Shown piece by piece: positions 23,620-32,566 of a stretch of 64,000 nucleotides of DNA (its first letter is position 1; each line of letters opens with the position of its first letter). Both the position numbers and the translations under genes were made by a program. Under the pieces are notes generated by a model that saw nothing but the letters and a program-made list of their open reading frames with translations, was not told the origin of the DNA and searched no databases. Source of the stretch: Nocardioides oceani. Lineage in GTDB: Bacteria > Actinomycetota > Actinomycetes > Propionibacteriales > Nocardioidaceae. The stretch spans positions 62,001-126,000 of the forward strand of contig NZ_JAUHJQ010000003.1 in assembly GCF_030412965.1 (NCBI RefSeq). Reading direction: 5' to 3'.

Positions 23620-23954
23620 CGGGGGAGCGTACGCGGACGGCCGGGGCGTCCCCGGCAGGGGAGCCCGGGGACGTCCCGGGCGGCGGTGACGCGCACGAGC
23701 CGTTCCACCCGACGAACCAGCCGCTGCGCAGGTCCGGGTCGGACGGCACGTGCGCGCTCCGCCGTGCCCGGCCACCGGCACCGGCCGCTGCTCCGGATGG
23801 GTGACCAGGAGCCACGCTAGGCCGCCGGAGGGCCGCGACACGGGAGAACGCGGGGTACTAGGACCATCGGGCACGCGCGGCTCCCGGCGTACCGTGACCG
23901 CACCCGGCGCCCGCCCGGACCGCCGGCGGTCCGACCAGCAGAGGAACTCCCGCC
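23620..23954. other. Intergenic region with GC-rich hairpins, no gene seen
   Basis: A 335-bp divergent gap. Two strong GC hairpins lie near its left end (GCCGGGG-CGT-CCCCGGC at 23640-23656; CCCGGG/CCCGGG arms at 23664-23680). The right end holds the SGNH gene leader with GAGGAA about 10 nt before its ATG. No convincing gene is seen. Confidence 0.5.
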
Positions 23955-25109
23955 ATGCCCCGCCCGCTCGTCACGCTCGCCACCGGCCTCGTCGCCGGCG
24001 GGGCCTCCACCCTCGTGGCCGGCCTCGCCGGCCCCTCCGCAGCCGCGCCCCCGACGCCGGCCGGGCCGACGTACGTCGCGCTGGGGGACTCCTACGCCTC
24101 GGCGGCCGGCGTGGAGCCCGTCGACCCGACGGCGCCCCCGGAGTGCCAGCGCTCGCTGCGCAACTACGCCCATGTGGTCGCCGAGCGCACCGGTGCTGCG
24201 CTCACCGACGTGACCTGCGGCGGCGCGGACACCTCCCACTTCCGCACCTCCCAGCACCCCGGCGTGGCGCCGCAGCTCGACGCGCTCTCGGCGGGGACCG
24301 AGCTGGTCACGGTGACGATCGGCGGCAACGACGGCGGCGTGTTCGGCAGCGCGATCCGCGACTGCAGCATCGCCGGCTTCTCCACCGGCGGCGCGGGCAG
24401 CCCGTGCCGTGACGAGCACGGCTCGTCCTACGAGGACACCGTGCGCCAGGCGACGTACCCCGCGCTCGTGCAGGCGCTCACCGACGTCCGCGAGCGCGCG
24501 CCGCGGGCCCGGGTCGGCGTGCTCGGCTACCCGTGGATCCTCCCCGCGGAGGGCAGCTGCTTCGGCCGGATGCCGGTCGCCGAGGGCGACGTGCCCTACC
24601 TGCGCTCGCTCCAGGCCACCCTCAACGACGCGGTGCGGCGCGCGGCGGAGGCGACCGGCGCGACGTACGTCGACCTCGCCGGCGTCTCCGAGGGCCACGA
24701 CGCCTGCCAGCCGGCCGGCACCCGCTGGATCGAGCCGGTCTTCGGTGGCACGAACCCCGTCGTCGTGCACCCCAACGCCTTCGGCGAGGAGCAGATGGCG
24801 GCCGCGGCGATCCGCACGCTCGGGCTGCCCGAGGTTCCGCAGCCGTCCGCCGGCGACCGGGTCCTGCGGCGCTACGACGGCCTCGTCGCGCACCAGCGCA
24901 TCCCGGCCGCCCAGGCGCGCGCGCTGCGCCGGCCGGTCCGGGCGGTGGTGCGGTACGCCGCGCTGGGCCTCGACACCGACGCGGCCCTGCGCCTGCAGCT
25001 CCTCCGCGACCGGGTGACCGGCGAGCGTCGCGCCGGCGACCTCACGCGGCCGCAGGCGCGTGCCCTGAAGCGGTTCAGCCGGCGGGCGGCGGAGTGGCTC
25101 GACCTCTGA
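23955..25109 (+). CDS. Secreted SGNH/GDSL hydrolase
   Basis: A 384-residue exported esterase/lipase-type protein. Signal peptide about 1-31, cleaved near SAAA. The SGNH blocks are present: GDSYAS (nucleophile Ser), TCGGADT (Gly), IGGND (Asn) and VHPN (His). The catalytic domain spans about residues 38-300, similar to the Streptomyces scabies esterase type. An 85-residue basic helical C-terminal extension (about 300-384, many Arg/Ala) is unusual and could bind the wall or polyanions. Start ATG 23955 has a GAGGAA ribosome site. Confidence 0.9.
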   Translation: MPRPLVTLATGLVAGGASTLVAGLAGPSAAAPPTPAGPTYVALGDSYASAAGVEPVDPTAPPECQRSLRNYAHVVAERTGAALTDVTCGGADTSHFRTSQHPGVAPQLDALSAGTELVTVTIGGNDGGVFGSAIRDCSIAGFSTGGAGSPCRDEHGSSYEDTVRQATYPALVQALTDVRERAPRARVGVLGYPWILPAEGSCFGRMPVAEGDVPYLRSLQATLNDAVRRAAEATGATYVDLAGVSEGHDACQPAGTRWIEPVFGGTNPVVVHPNAFGEEQMAAAAIRTLGLPEVPQPSAGDRVLRRYDGLVAHQRIPAAQARALRRPVRAVVRYAALGLDTDAALRLQLLRDRVTGERRAGDLTRPQARALKRFSRRAAEWLDL

Positions 25110-25189
25110 CCCGCGTCGGGCCTCGCCGCTCGGGCGGCTAGCGTGCAGGCGGGCGACCAACGACGAGCGGGCGGCAAGAGGTGGACGGC

Positions 25190-25444
25190 ATGGCGAGCAG
25201 CGCGGAGGACGCACGCGCGACCCTGAACCTCTGCGGGCTGGTCGGGAGCATCCTCGCCGTCCTCGGCGGGGCCGTCCTCGCCGTCGGCGGCGCGGGTGGC
25301 GAGGGGTACGGCGTCGGGTCGCTGCTCGGCCTGGCGGCGTTCGCCGTCGGCGGGCTGCTGGTGCTCGTGGCCGTGATCGGCTGGGCGGTCAGCCTCGGCG
25401 TGCGCGCCGCCGCCCACGACGGGGAGGACGCCGGTGCCCGCTGA
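25190..25444 (+). CDS. Small integral membrane protein
   Basis: An 84-residue protein with two predicted membrane helices (about residues 14-35 and 45-68), Gly-rich, with a short acidic C-tail. The family is not recognised. ATG 25190 fits the AAGAGG site 8 nt upstream better than the GTG at 25181. Its end overlaps the phosphatase-like gene by 11 bp, so the two are co-translated. Confidence 0.65.
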   Translation: MASSAEDARATLNLCGLVGSILAVLGGAVLAVGGAGGEGYGVGSLLGLAAFAVGGLLVLVAVIGWAVSLGVRAAAHDGEDAGAR

Positions 25445-26231
25445 GCTCGGCACCGACGAGGTGCTCGCGATGCTGCAGGAGGTCGCCGACGAGGTGATCA
25501 CGCCCCGCTTCCGGCGGCTCGCCGAGAGCGACGTGTCGTCGAAGTCGCACCCCGGGGACCTGGTGACCGTGGCCGACAGGGAGGCGGAGGTCCTCATCAC
25601 CCGGCGGTTGACCGCCGCCTACCCCGACGCGCTCGTCCTCGGCGAGGAGGCCGCCTCGGCGGACGCCTCCGTGCTCGACCGGTTCCGCGCCGCCGACCAC
25701 GCCTTCACCGTCGACCCCGTCGACGGCACCCGCAACTTCGTCAAGGGTTCGCCGGACCACGCGGTGATGGTGGCCGAGCTGCGCGGCGGCGCGGTCGTCC
25801 GCAGCTGGATCTGGCAGCCCCAGCACCACGCTGCGTACGTCGCCGAGCGGGGCGCCGGCGCGTGGCGCAACGACGTGCGGGTGCACCGGCCGCCGGTGGG
25901 CGACGGGCTCCTCGGCGTCACCTCGCGCCGCGGCTGGATCGGCCGGGCGCTCGGCACGCTCCGCACGCTGGAGCTGTCGTGGCGCTGCTGCGGGGTGGAC
26001 TACCCCGCGGTCGTCGACGGCCGCGCCGACTACGCGCTCTACAAGAAGACCAAGCCGTGGGACCACGCCCCCGGATCGCTGCTCGTCGCCGAGGCCGGCG
26101 GGCACGTCGGCACCTTCCGGGGCGAGCCGTACCGGCCGCAGGGCCCGCCGCCGTCCGGGCTGGTCGTGGCGGCCGACCGGGCGACGTACGACGTCGTGCG
26201 CGGGCTGGTGCCGGCCCTTCCCGGGCTCTGA
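25434..26231 (+). CDS. Inositol monophosphatase family protein
   Basis: A 265-residue Mg2+-dependent phosphatase of the IMPase/HisN/CysQ superfamily. The metal site motifs are LGEE near residue 63, DPVDGTRNF near 91-99 and the C-terminal WDHAPGSLLVAEAGG. In actinobacteria this group includes histidinol-phosphatase and inositol-1-phosphatase; context does not decide. GTG 25434 overlaps the small membrane protein gene and has GGGAGG upstream. Confidence 0.88.
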   Translation: MPAELGTDEVLAMLQEVADEVITPRFRRLAESDVSSKSHPGDLVTVADREAEVLITRRLTAAYPDALVLGEEAASADASVLDRFRAADHAFTVDPVDGTRNFVKGSPDHAVMVAELRGGAVVRSWIWQPQHHAAYVAERGAGAWRNDVRVHRPPVGDGLLGVTSRRGWIGRALGTLRTLELSWRCCGVDYPAVVDGRADYALYKKTKPWDHAPGSLLVAEAGGHVGTFRGEPYRPQGPPPSGLVVAADRATYDVVRGLVPALPGL

Positions 26232-26315
26232 GGACCGGCGCATCCTGGGAGGCAACCCGGGAGGCGCCTCGTGCGTCCCCCTGGTGACGGTCCCCCCACC
26301 TGAGGAGCTCCTCCC

Positions 26316-26876
26316 ATGCGCACGTCCCTGCCCACCGCCGCGGCCGCGGCGACCTGTCTCGCCACCGCGTCCCTCCTGCTCGCGACCACCGCGCACGCCG
26401 CGACCTCGGCCTTCGCCGACGAGGCCGGCGACGTCGGCCCCGGCGTCGACCTGCGCTCGGTGAAGGTCGTCAACGGCGAGGAGAACCTGCGGGTCGTCAC
26501 GACCCACCGCGACCTCGTCCCCGGCTTCCGCTCCCAGGCCGGCGGCAAGGTCTTCCTCGACACCGACCCCGAGGACAAGGGGCCGGAGTACGTCCTGGTC
26601 GGCGGCTACTTCGAGGGCACGGACTACGCCCTGGTCGCCGTCGACGGCTGGAGCGACCAGGACGGCGAGCGCGTCGAGTGCTCCTACACCAGCCGGCTCG
26701 ACTACGACGCCGAGACGGTGCGCTCGCGGTTCTCCCAGGACTGCTTCGACCGCGACGACGCGACCACCGACGTGCGCGTCGAGGTCCGGGTCAGCGGGGC
26801 GCGGAAGGGTGGCGGCACCGCGGTCGACTGGCTGGGCACGCCGCGGACCTTCAGCGCGCCCGTCCCGCAGGGCTGA
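26316..26876 (+). CDS. Secreted hypothetical protein
   Basis: A 186-residue protein with a clear Sec signal peptide (about 1-28, ending AHA). The mature part is acidic, contains two Cys that could pair, and a repeated Asp-rich pattern (FLDTDPEDKGPEYVL). Family not recognised; it may be a small beta-sandwich. The ATG is preceded by TGAGGAG. Convergent with the MFS gene, ends 6 bp apart. Confidence 0.75.
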   Translation: MRTSLPTAAAAATCLATASLLLATTAHAATSAFADEAGDVGPGVDLRSVKVVNGEENLRVVTTHRDLVPGFRSQAGGKVFLDTDPEDKGPEYVLVGGYFEGTDYALVAVDGWSDQDGERVECSYTSRLDYDAETVRSRFSQDCFDRDDATTDVRVEVRVSGARKGGGTAVDWLGTPRTFSAPVPQG

Positions 26877-26882
26877 GCCCGC

Positions 26883-28373
26883 TCAGCCGACCGGCTCGGC
26901 CACCGGCTCCCCGGCCGGCTGGTCGGCCGGCTGGGTGGAGGCGGTGCCGCGCACGAGGAGCGCGACCAGCACGCCCACGGCGGAGATGACGCCGCCGTAG
27001 AACAGCGCCGCGTGCACGCCCTCGGCGGTGGCCTGGACGACGGAGGCGCCCGCCTCGGTCTCGCTGACGGACCGGCGCGTCATGACGGTGACGAACAGGG
27101 CGGTGCCCGCGGCGCCCGCGACCTGCTGCAGCGTGGAGACGGTGGCGCTGCCGTGGGAGTACAGGTGCGGGGGCAGCGAGCCGAGCGCCGAGGTCATCAG
27201 CGGGGTGAACATCAGCGCGAGGCCGATGCTCATCAGGACGTGGATGCCGACGACCGTCCCCTGGCTGGTGCCGGCGTCGAACGTCGACAGGCACCACAGC
27301 GCGACCGAGGTGACCGCCGCGCCGGGCGCGACGAGCGGCCGCGGGCCGACGCGGTCGAAGAGGCGACCGACGAACGGCGCGAGCAGGCCCATGGTCAGGC
27401 CGCCGGGCAGCAGCACCAGGCCGGTCTCGAGCGTGGTGAGGCCGAGGACGCCCTGGAGGTAGATCGGCAGCAGGATCAGCGTGCCGAACAGCGCCATCAT
27501 GCTGACCGCCACCAGCAGCACAGCGACGCTGAAGGTGCGGGTCGCGAAGGTCCGCAGGTCCAGCAGTGCCCGCTCGCGCAGGGTGAGCTGGCGCGCCACG
27601 AAAGCGGCCAGCGCCGCGCCGCCGACGACGAGCGGCAGCCAGACGGGGACCGGGGTGTGGCCGGCGGCGGACTCGCCGATGCTGCTCAGGCCGTAGATCA
27701 GGCCGCCGAAGGCGAGCGCGGAGAGCACGACGGAGAGGACGTCGACCGGGATCGCGCGGGGCTCGGTGACGTTGCGGACCCACGCGGTGCCGAGCGCCAG
27801 GGAGACGACCGCGACCGGGAGGACCAGCCAGAACATCCAGCGCCAGTCGAGCTGGTCGAGCACGATGCCGGAGATCGTCGGGCCGATCGCCGGAGCGACG
27901 GAGATGACGATCGAGATCGTGCCCATCATCCGCCCGCGGCGCTCGGCCGGGACGATGGTGAGGATCGTGGTGATGAGCAGCGGCATCATCAGCGCGGTGC
28001 CGACGGCCTGCACGACCCGGGCCGCGACGAGGACGGCGAAGGTCGGGGCGAGCGCCGCGATCAGCGTGCCCGCCGCGAAGGAGATCATCGCCGCCATGAA
28101 CACCCGGCGCAGCGGGAAGCGGGTCAGCAGGAACCCCGTGACCGGGATCACGACCGCCATCGTCAGCAGGAACGCGGTGGTCAGCCACTGGGCCGTCGCG
28201 GCCGGCACGGCGAACTCCCGCATCAGCTCGGGCAGCGCGACGCCCATGATCGTCTCGTTGAGGATGACGATGAACGCCGAGCCGACGAGCAGCGCGATCA
28301 GGCGCCCCGGTCGCTCGACGGTCGGCGCGGCCGAGGACGGCGGCGTGGTCGGGTCGGCGGCGGTGGCGGTCAC
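26883..28373 (-). CDS. MFS transporter, DHA2 (EmrB/QacA) family
   Basis: A 496-residue exporter with about 14 membrane helices. It has the DHA2 signatures: motif A-like region (LTRFPLRRVFMAA), motif C region (APAIGPTISGIVLDQLDWRWMFWL) and the first-helix segment IVILNETIMGVALPEL. Such proteins export drugs or amphiphiles by proton antiport. The start was placed at GTG 28373, after a GGGAG ribosome-site-like stretch; the 30 residues upstream of it look non-coding. Divergent from the sigma factor gene. No dedicated regulator is adjacent. Confidence 0.9.
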   Translation of the reverse strand: MTATAADPTTPPSSAAPTVERPGRLIALLVGSAFIVILNETIMGVALPELMREFAVPAATAQWLTTAFLLTMAVVIPVTGFLLTRFPLRRVFMAAMISFAAGTLIAALAPTFAVLVAARVVQAVGTALMMPLLITTILTIVPAERRGRMMGTISIVISVAPAIGPTISGIVLDQLDWRWMFWLVLPVAVVSLALGTAWVRNVTEPRAIPVDVLSVVLSALAFGGLIYGLSSIGESAAGHTPVPVWLPLVVGGAALAAFVARQLTLRERALLDLRTFATRTFSVAVLLVAVSMMALFGTLILLPIYLQGVLGLTTLETGLVLLPGGLTMGLLAPFVGRLFDRVGPRPLVAPGAAVTSVALWCLSTFDAGTSQGTVVGIHVLMSIGLALMFTPLMTSALGSLPPHLYSHGSATVSTLQQVAGAAGTALFVTVMTRRSVSETEAGASVVQATAEGVHAALFYGGVISAVGVLVALLVRGTASTQPADQPAGEPVAEPVG

Positions 28374-28514
28374 GAGGCGGAGCTCCCAGCGGTTCGAGTA
28401 CGGCGTGCCGGTGAGGAACGCGGCAGCGGCATCGGTTGTTCCCGGCAACCAAGGTCGCGCCAACCATCGGGGGCCCGCCGAGCGTTACCGTCACGACGGC
28501 GAGCGAGGTGGGAC

Positions 28515-29045
28515 GTGGACGAGGCGGAGCTGCTGGGCTTCACCGAGTGGATGGTCGGGTGCGAGCGGGCGCTGCTGCGCTCGGCGTACCTCCTGACCGG
28601 CGACCTCCACCGCGCCCAGGACCTGGTGCAGGAGGCCCTGGTGAAGGTGGCGCTGCGCTGGCCCCGGCTGCGCGACGGCGACCCGTTGGCCTACGCCCGC
28701 CGGGTCGTCGCCCGGGACCACGTCAGCTGGTGGCGCCGTCGCCGGCGCGAGACCGGGATGGCGGAGGTCCCTGAGGTGCCCGGGACGCCGGGGGCGCACG
28801 GGCGCGGCACGGCGGCCAGCTCGGACCCGGAGACCGCCCTGGTGGTGCAGCGGGCGCTCGCCCGGCTGACCCCGGCGCAGCGGGCCGTCCTCGTGCTCCG
28901 GCACTTCGACGACCTGACCGAGCGGCAGACGGCGGAGGTGCTGGGCGTCAGCACCGGCACGGTCAAGAGCCAGAACGCCGCGGCGCTGGCCCGGCTGCGG
29001 ACCGGTGCACCCGAGCTGCTCGACCTGATCGGGGAGACGCGATGA
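28515..29045 (+). CDS. SigE-family (SigE70-like) RNA polymerase sigma factor
   Basis: A 176-residue ECF-type sigma factor with region 2 (LLRSAYLLTGDLHRAQDLVQEALVKVALRWPRL) and region 4 (LTPAQRAVLVLRHFDDLTERQTAEVLGVSTGTVKSQ), matching the SigE-type family frequent in Streptomyces and Nocardioides. GTG 28515 has a GAGGTGGG site. It overlaps the membrane partner gene (ATGA), which may regulate it. Confidence 0.9.
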   Translation: MDEAELLGFTEWMVGCERALLRSAYLLTGDLHRAQDLVQEALVKVALRWPRLRDGDPLAYARRVVARDHVSWWRRRRRETGMAEVPEVPGTPGAHGRGTAASSDPETALVVQRALARLTPAQRAVLVLRHFDDLTERQTAEVLGVSTGTVKSQNAAALARLRTGAPELLDLIGETR

Positions 29046-30274
29046 GCGACCACCTGGGGCCGGTCCTGCACCGCGCCACCGACGAGCTGCCGGCACCGGG
29101 GCTCACGCGCGCTGTGCTGCGGGAGGCGGCGCGCCGACGCGCCCGACGGCGGGCCGCCGGTGCCGTGGTGGCGGCGGTGCTCGCCTCGGTGCTGGTGGTC
29201 GGCGGCGCCACCGTCCTGGTCGAGGTGACCGGCGACGGCACGGCGACCCCGCCGGCGACGAGTGGCACCACGGGCTCGGGCGGCACCCCGAGGTCGGCCG
29301 AGCCGTCTCCGAGCGGTGGCCGCGAGCTCGTCGAGGGCACGCAGCCGCGGTGGGACCCGCGCCGTGTCGACGACCTGCCCGCCGCCGGGCCGGGGACGGT
29401 CGCCTCCCTGCCCCCGGTCGTGACGGTGCCGAGCCAGGCCCCGGCCCTCGCCGGCGCGCCGGTCCCCGCGGCCGTCCTGGCGGTCCGGCGCGGTCCGCAG
29501 GCGTACCTCCTCGCGCCGGACGGCTCGTGGCGCAGCGTCCCGGTGGCCGACCGGTACCCGCGGCTGGCGCTCAACCCGTCCGGCACCGCCCTCGCCGTGT
29601 GGGCCTACGGGGACGGCGCCGACGACCGGGTCGTCGTGCACGACCTCGCGTCCGGCACCACCACGACGGTGGGCTACCCCTCGGGCTTCGTGCCGTTCGA
29701 CTTCCAGACCTGGCGGTGGACCGACGACGACACGCTGCTCCTCGACGACGGCGGAGGCGGGTGGCTCGTCGACGTGCGCGGCGGCGCGGCGGCGCGGGTC
29801 GCGGGCCCCGCGGAGGGTCCGTGGACCACGGACCCGCGCGGTGAGGTGGTGGAGGTGACCGACTTCGGCCGCCCCGCCGAGCTGGTCGACCGCGCCGGTG
29901 GCGGGGAGCGGCGCGTGCCGCTGACCGCCTCCGGCCGGCTCGGCTCGATCGAGGCGGACGCGGGCACGGTGGCGGGCACGTCGTACGACGAGCGGCCGTT
30001 CTCGGTGCTGGTCGTCGACCGGGCCACGGCTCGGCCGCGGGCGGTCCTGCCGATCGTCGACCCGCAGGCGAACTACGGCAACGGCGGCCTGGGCGTCCTG
30101 GCGCTGCGCGAGGACGGCACGGTGCTGCTGCGGGTCACGGTGCCGGGCACGGGGACCTCCCGCGTCGTCCACTGGGACCCGCGCTCGGGCGCCCTCGCGC
30201 TCGTGGCCGCGCTGCGGACGGAGCTGGAGGACATGGTCACGTTCGCCGATGCCCGGCTCCGGGGCGAGGGCTGA
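29042..30274 (+). CDS. Membrane-anchored protein, probable partner of SigE-type sigma factor
   Basis: A 410-residue type II membrane protein. A short cytosolic N-terminus with an Arg-rich stretch (RRRARRRAA) precedes one membrane helix (about 38-62), a Ser/Thr/Gly linker, and a long extracytoplasmic domain with repeating WD-like beta segments that could form a propeller. It overlaps the sigma gene, a layout common for sigma factor/anti-sigma or sensor pairs, but there is no ZAS or RsgI-type motif. The anti-sigma role is inferred from position only. Confidence 0.75.
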   Translation: MSDHLGPVLHRATDELPAPGLTRAVLREAARRRARRRAAGAVVAAVLASVLVVGGATVLVEVTGDGTATPPATSGTTGSGGTPRSAEPSPSGGRELVEGTQPRWDPRRVDDLPAAGPGTVASLPPVVTVPSQAPALAGAPVPAAVLAVRRGPQAYLLAPDGSWRSVPVADRYPRLALNPSGTALAVWAYGDGADDRVVVHDLASGTTTTVGYPSGFVPFDFQTWRWTDDDTLLLDDGGGGWLVDVRGGAAARVAGPAEGPWTTDPRGEVVEVTDFGRPAELVDRAGGGERRVPLTASGRLGSIEADAGTVAGTSYDERPFSVLVVDRATARPRAVLPIVDPQANYGNGGLGVLALREDGTVLLRVTVPGTGTSRVVHWDPRSGALALVAALRTELEDMVTFADARLRGEG

Positions 30275-30294
30275 GCCGGCCCGGCCCGACCCCC

Positions 30295-31062
30295 TCAGCC
30301 GCGCAGGCGGGCCAGCAGCGCGTCGAGGTCGGCCGGCGCGACGCCCAGCCCGTCGAGGACGTAGGTGCGCAGGTCGCCGTACGTCGCCGCGACGGCGTCC
30401 CACGCCGTGCGGAGGTAGGCCTCGTCGGCCACCATGACCGCCTCGTAGACCGCGACCTTCTCGGGGCCGAGGTGGTCGCGGATCAGGCCGAGGTACTTCT
30501 CGCGGGTGGCGGTCGAGAAGGTGTTGGTGAGCAGGTAGTCCTCGAGCACCACGTCCTCCGGGACGCCGAGCAGGCCGAGCACGACGGCCGCGGCCCAGCC
30601 GGTGCGGTCCTTGCCGGCGGTGCAGTGGAACAGCTGCGGCCCCTCGGTCGTCGCCAGCCGGGTGAGCAGGGCGCCGAACGACGCGCGGGCGTCGGCGTCC
30701 TCGACGAACGCGCGGTAGACGCGGTGCATCGCCGCCAGCGACTGCTCGCCGGTGGTCAGCGCCGCGACCTCGTCCATCGGTATCCCGCCGACGGCGAGGT
30801 GGTGCCACGCCGCGCCGGGCACGGGTACGTCGGGGTGGGCCTCGACCTCGTGGTGCCCGCGCAGGTCGTAGACCGCGGTGATGCCGAGGCCGCCGAGCGA
30901 GTGGGCGTCGGCGTCGGTCAGCTGGAGCTCGTTGGAGCGGAACAGCACGCCACGGCGTACCCGTCCCCCGTCGGCGGTGGGGTGACCGGGGCCGGCCACG
31001 TCACGGAAGTTGTCCGCCGACGCGAGCCGGACCAGCTCCTCGCCGACCTGCGGTTCGCTCAC
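30295..31062 (-). CDS. Tyrosine-protein phosphatase (PtpB-like DSP)
   Basis: A 255-residue protein tyrosine/dual-specificity phosphatase with the P-loop HCTAGKDRTG. The GKDRT form resembles Mycobacterium PtpB and LipA-type phosphatases that also accept phosphoinositides. The N-terminal NFRDVAG and LFRSNEL are typical. The gene may be leaderless: TATCCT lies 6 nt before the GTG at 31062 on the minus strand, with no ribosome site. Confidence 0.9.
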   Translation of the reverse strand: MSEPQVGEELVRLASADNFRDVAGPGHPTADGGRVRRGVLFRSNELQLTDADAHSLGGLGITAVYDLRGHHEVEAHPDVPVPGAAWHHLAVGGIPMDEVAALTTGEQSLAAMHRVYRAFVEDADARASFGALLTRLATTEGPQLFHCTAGKDRTGWAAAVVLGLLGVPEDVVLEDYLLTNTFSTATREKYLGLIRDHLGPEKVAVYEAVMVADEAYLRTAWDAVAATYGDLRTYVLDGLGVAPADLDALLARLRG

Positions 31063-31114
31063 CAGCGCAGGATAGGGGCCGCTGGTGGCCGGTCGGCGAG
31101 GAACGGGTCGGGCC

Positions 31115-31927
31115 TCAGGTGAACTCCACGAGAAGGACCGGCTTCTCGTCCGGGACGACCGACCCGCCTGCGGGCTCGACGGTGATGCCGAACCCGTCGG
31201 CGGTCGCCGGGTCGCCCTGCAGCGGGACCACGTTGTCCGGTCCCTCGGGCATCAGCCCGGCGGAGACCATCGTGTCGTCGTGCTGCAGCCAGGCCTGGTA
31301 GACCTTCCCGTCCGGCGCCGGCCCCATGTCGTGGGTGACGACGACGGCCTCGTTGAGCGAGGCGGAGCGGTAGAGCACGGCCTCCGCGCCGTCGGGGAAG
31401 CGGTGCCGGAAGGTCTGGACGTCGGCGGCGGCCTTGATCCGCTCGACCGCCGAGGGCCGCGGTGCCTGCGAGCTGTCGTCGGACCACGGCTGCTGGGCGA
31501 CCACGGTGCCGCCCACGCCGATCGCCACGACGGCCGCGGCCGCCGCGAGGAGCGGGGTCCACCGGCGGCGCGGGGCGCGCCGGCCCGAGGCGCCCGCGAT
31601 CGTGACGGGCCCGTCGTGGTCGGTCGCGCCCTGGTCGGTCGGGTCGGTCGCGGCCCGGTCGCTCGCGGTCGCGTCGGTCGCCGGGGCGGGCACGACGGGC
31701 GGCAGCGGTCGCACGGTGGCGATCCCGGCGAGCACCCGGTCGCGCAGCTCCGCGCTCGGCGTGGTCATGGTCGTCTCGGCCAGGAGGGCCGAGGTCTCCC
31801 GGAGTCCGTCGACCTCCTCGCGGCAGCTGTCGCAACCCGCCAGGTGCCGCTCGAACTGGGCGCGCTCGAGGTCGTCCAGCGCGTCGACGGCGTAGGCGCC
31901 GGACAGGGCGTGGATGTCGTCGCTCAT
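31115..31927 (-). CDS. rskA: Anti-sigma-K factor RskA
   Basis: A 270-residue membrane anti-sigma factor. The N-terminal zinc-type anti-sigma motif is H..HLAGCDSC (about residues 28-36). One membrane helix lies near 125-145, and an RskA-type extracytoplasmic domain ends PVLLVEFT. It holds SigK inactive until released, in mycobacteria by regulated proteolysis. It lies 1 bp downstream of the sigK gene, so expression is coupled. Confidence 0.9.
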   Translation of the reverse strand: MSDDIHALSGAYAVDALDDLERAQFERHLAGCDSCREEVDGLRETSALLAETTMTTPSAELRDRVLAGIATVRPLPPVVPAPATDATASDRAATDPTDQGATDHDGPVTIAGASGRRAPRRRWTPLLAAAAAVVAIGVGGTVVAQQPWSDDSSQAPRPSAVERIKAAADVQTFRHRFPDGAEAVLYRSASLNEAVVVTHDMGPAPDGKVYQAWLQHDDTMVSAGLMPEGPDNVVPLQGDPATADGFGITVEPAGGSVVPDEKPVLLVEFT

Positions 31928-31928
31928 G

Positions 31929-32528
31929 TCAGCTCCCTACTCCCATCGTGTCTCGTAGTCGGATCAGTCCGTCACGGATCCGGGTCTTGGCGGTGCCCAC
32001 CGGCAGCTCCAGCATGGTGGCTACCTCGGTATGGGTGTACCCCCCGAAGTACGCCAGCTCCAAGGCCTCGCGCTGGACCGGTGTGAGGCTCCCGAGCGCG
32101 GTGCGCACCCGGTGGGCCTCCAACGAGGCATGCGCGGCCTCGGCGGTGGCGTCGTGCGCCACCGGCTGGTTCTGGTGGTGGTAGTTCTGGTCGCGCCGCG
32201 TGGCGGCCTCGGCCGAGCGGACCCGGTCGACGGCCTTGCGGTGCGTGATCGTGAGCAGCCAGGACAGCGGGCTGCCCCGGTCGGGGTCGTACCGGCTCGC
32301 GGTGCGCCAGATCTCGAGGAACGCCTCCTGGGCGACCTCCTCGGCCTGGGCGGGGTCTCGCACGACCCGGACCGCCAGCCCGACCACCCGCGAGGAGGTG
32401 GCGTCGTACAGCTGCGCGAACGCTTGCTGGTCCCCCCGCCCCGCCGACCGCAGCAGGTCGACGAGGTCAGGCGCGACGGGCGACCCCTCGGTGGGGTCGC
32501 CCGCCGCCACGGGTCTCAGGTGTTCCAC
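31929..32528 (-). CDS. sigK: ECF RNA polymerase sigma factor SigK
   Basis: A 199-residue ECF sigma factor with region 2 (LAVRVVRDPAQAEEVAQEAFLEIW, SPLSWLLTITHRKAVDRVR) and region 4 (LTPVQREALELAYFGGYTHTEVATMLELPVGTAKTRIRDGL), followed directly by rskA. In M. tuberculosis, SigK-RskA controls the fasciclin antigens MPT70/MPT83. Here a fasciclin lipoprotein gene lies 38 bp upstream in the same direction and carries a SigK-like promoter. It starts at GTG 32528. Confidence 0.9.
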   Translation of the reverse strand: MEHLRPVAAGDPTEGSPVAPDLVDLLRSAGRGDQQAFAQLYDATSSRVVGLAVRVVRDPAQAEEVAQEAFLEIWRTASRYDPDRGSPLSWLLTITHRKAVDRVRSAEAATRRDQNYHHQNQPVAHDATAEAAHASLEAHRVRTALGSLTPVQREALELAYFGGYTHTEVATMLELPVGTAKTRIRDGLIRLRDTMGVGS

Positions 32529-32566
32529 CCGATGATCCTGTCAGTCGTCCGGATGAGGAGCGAGGA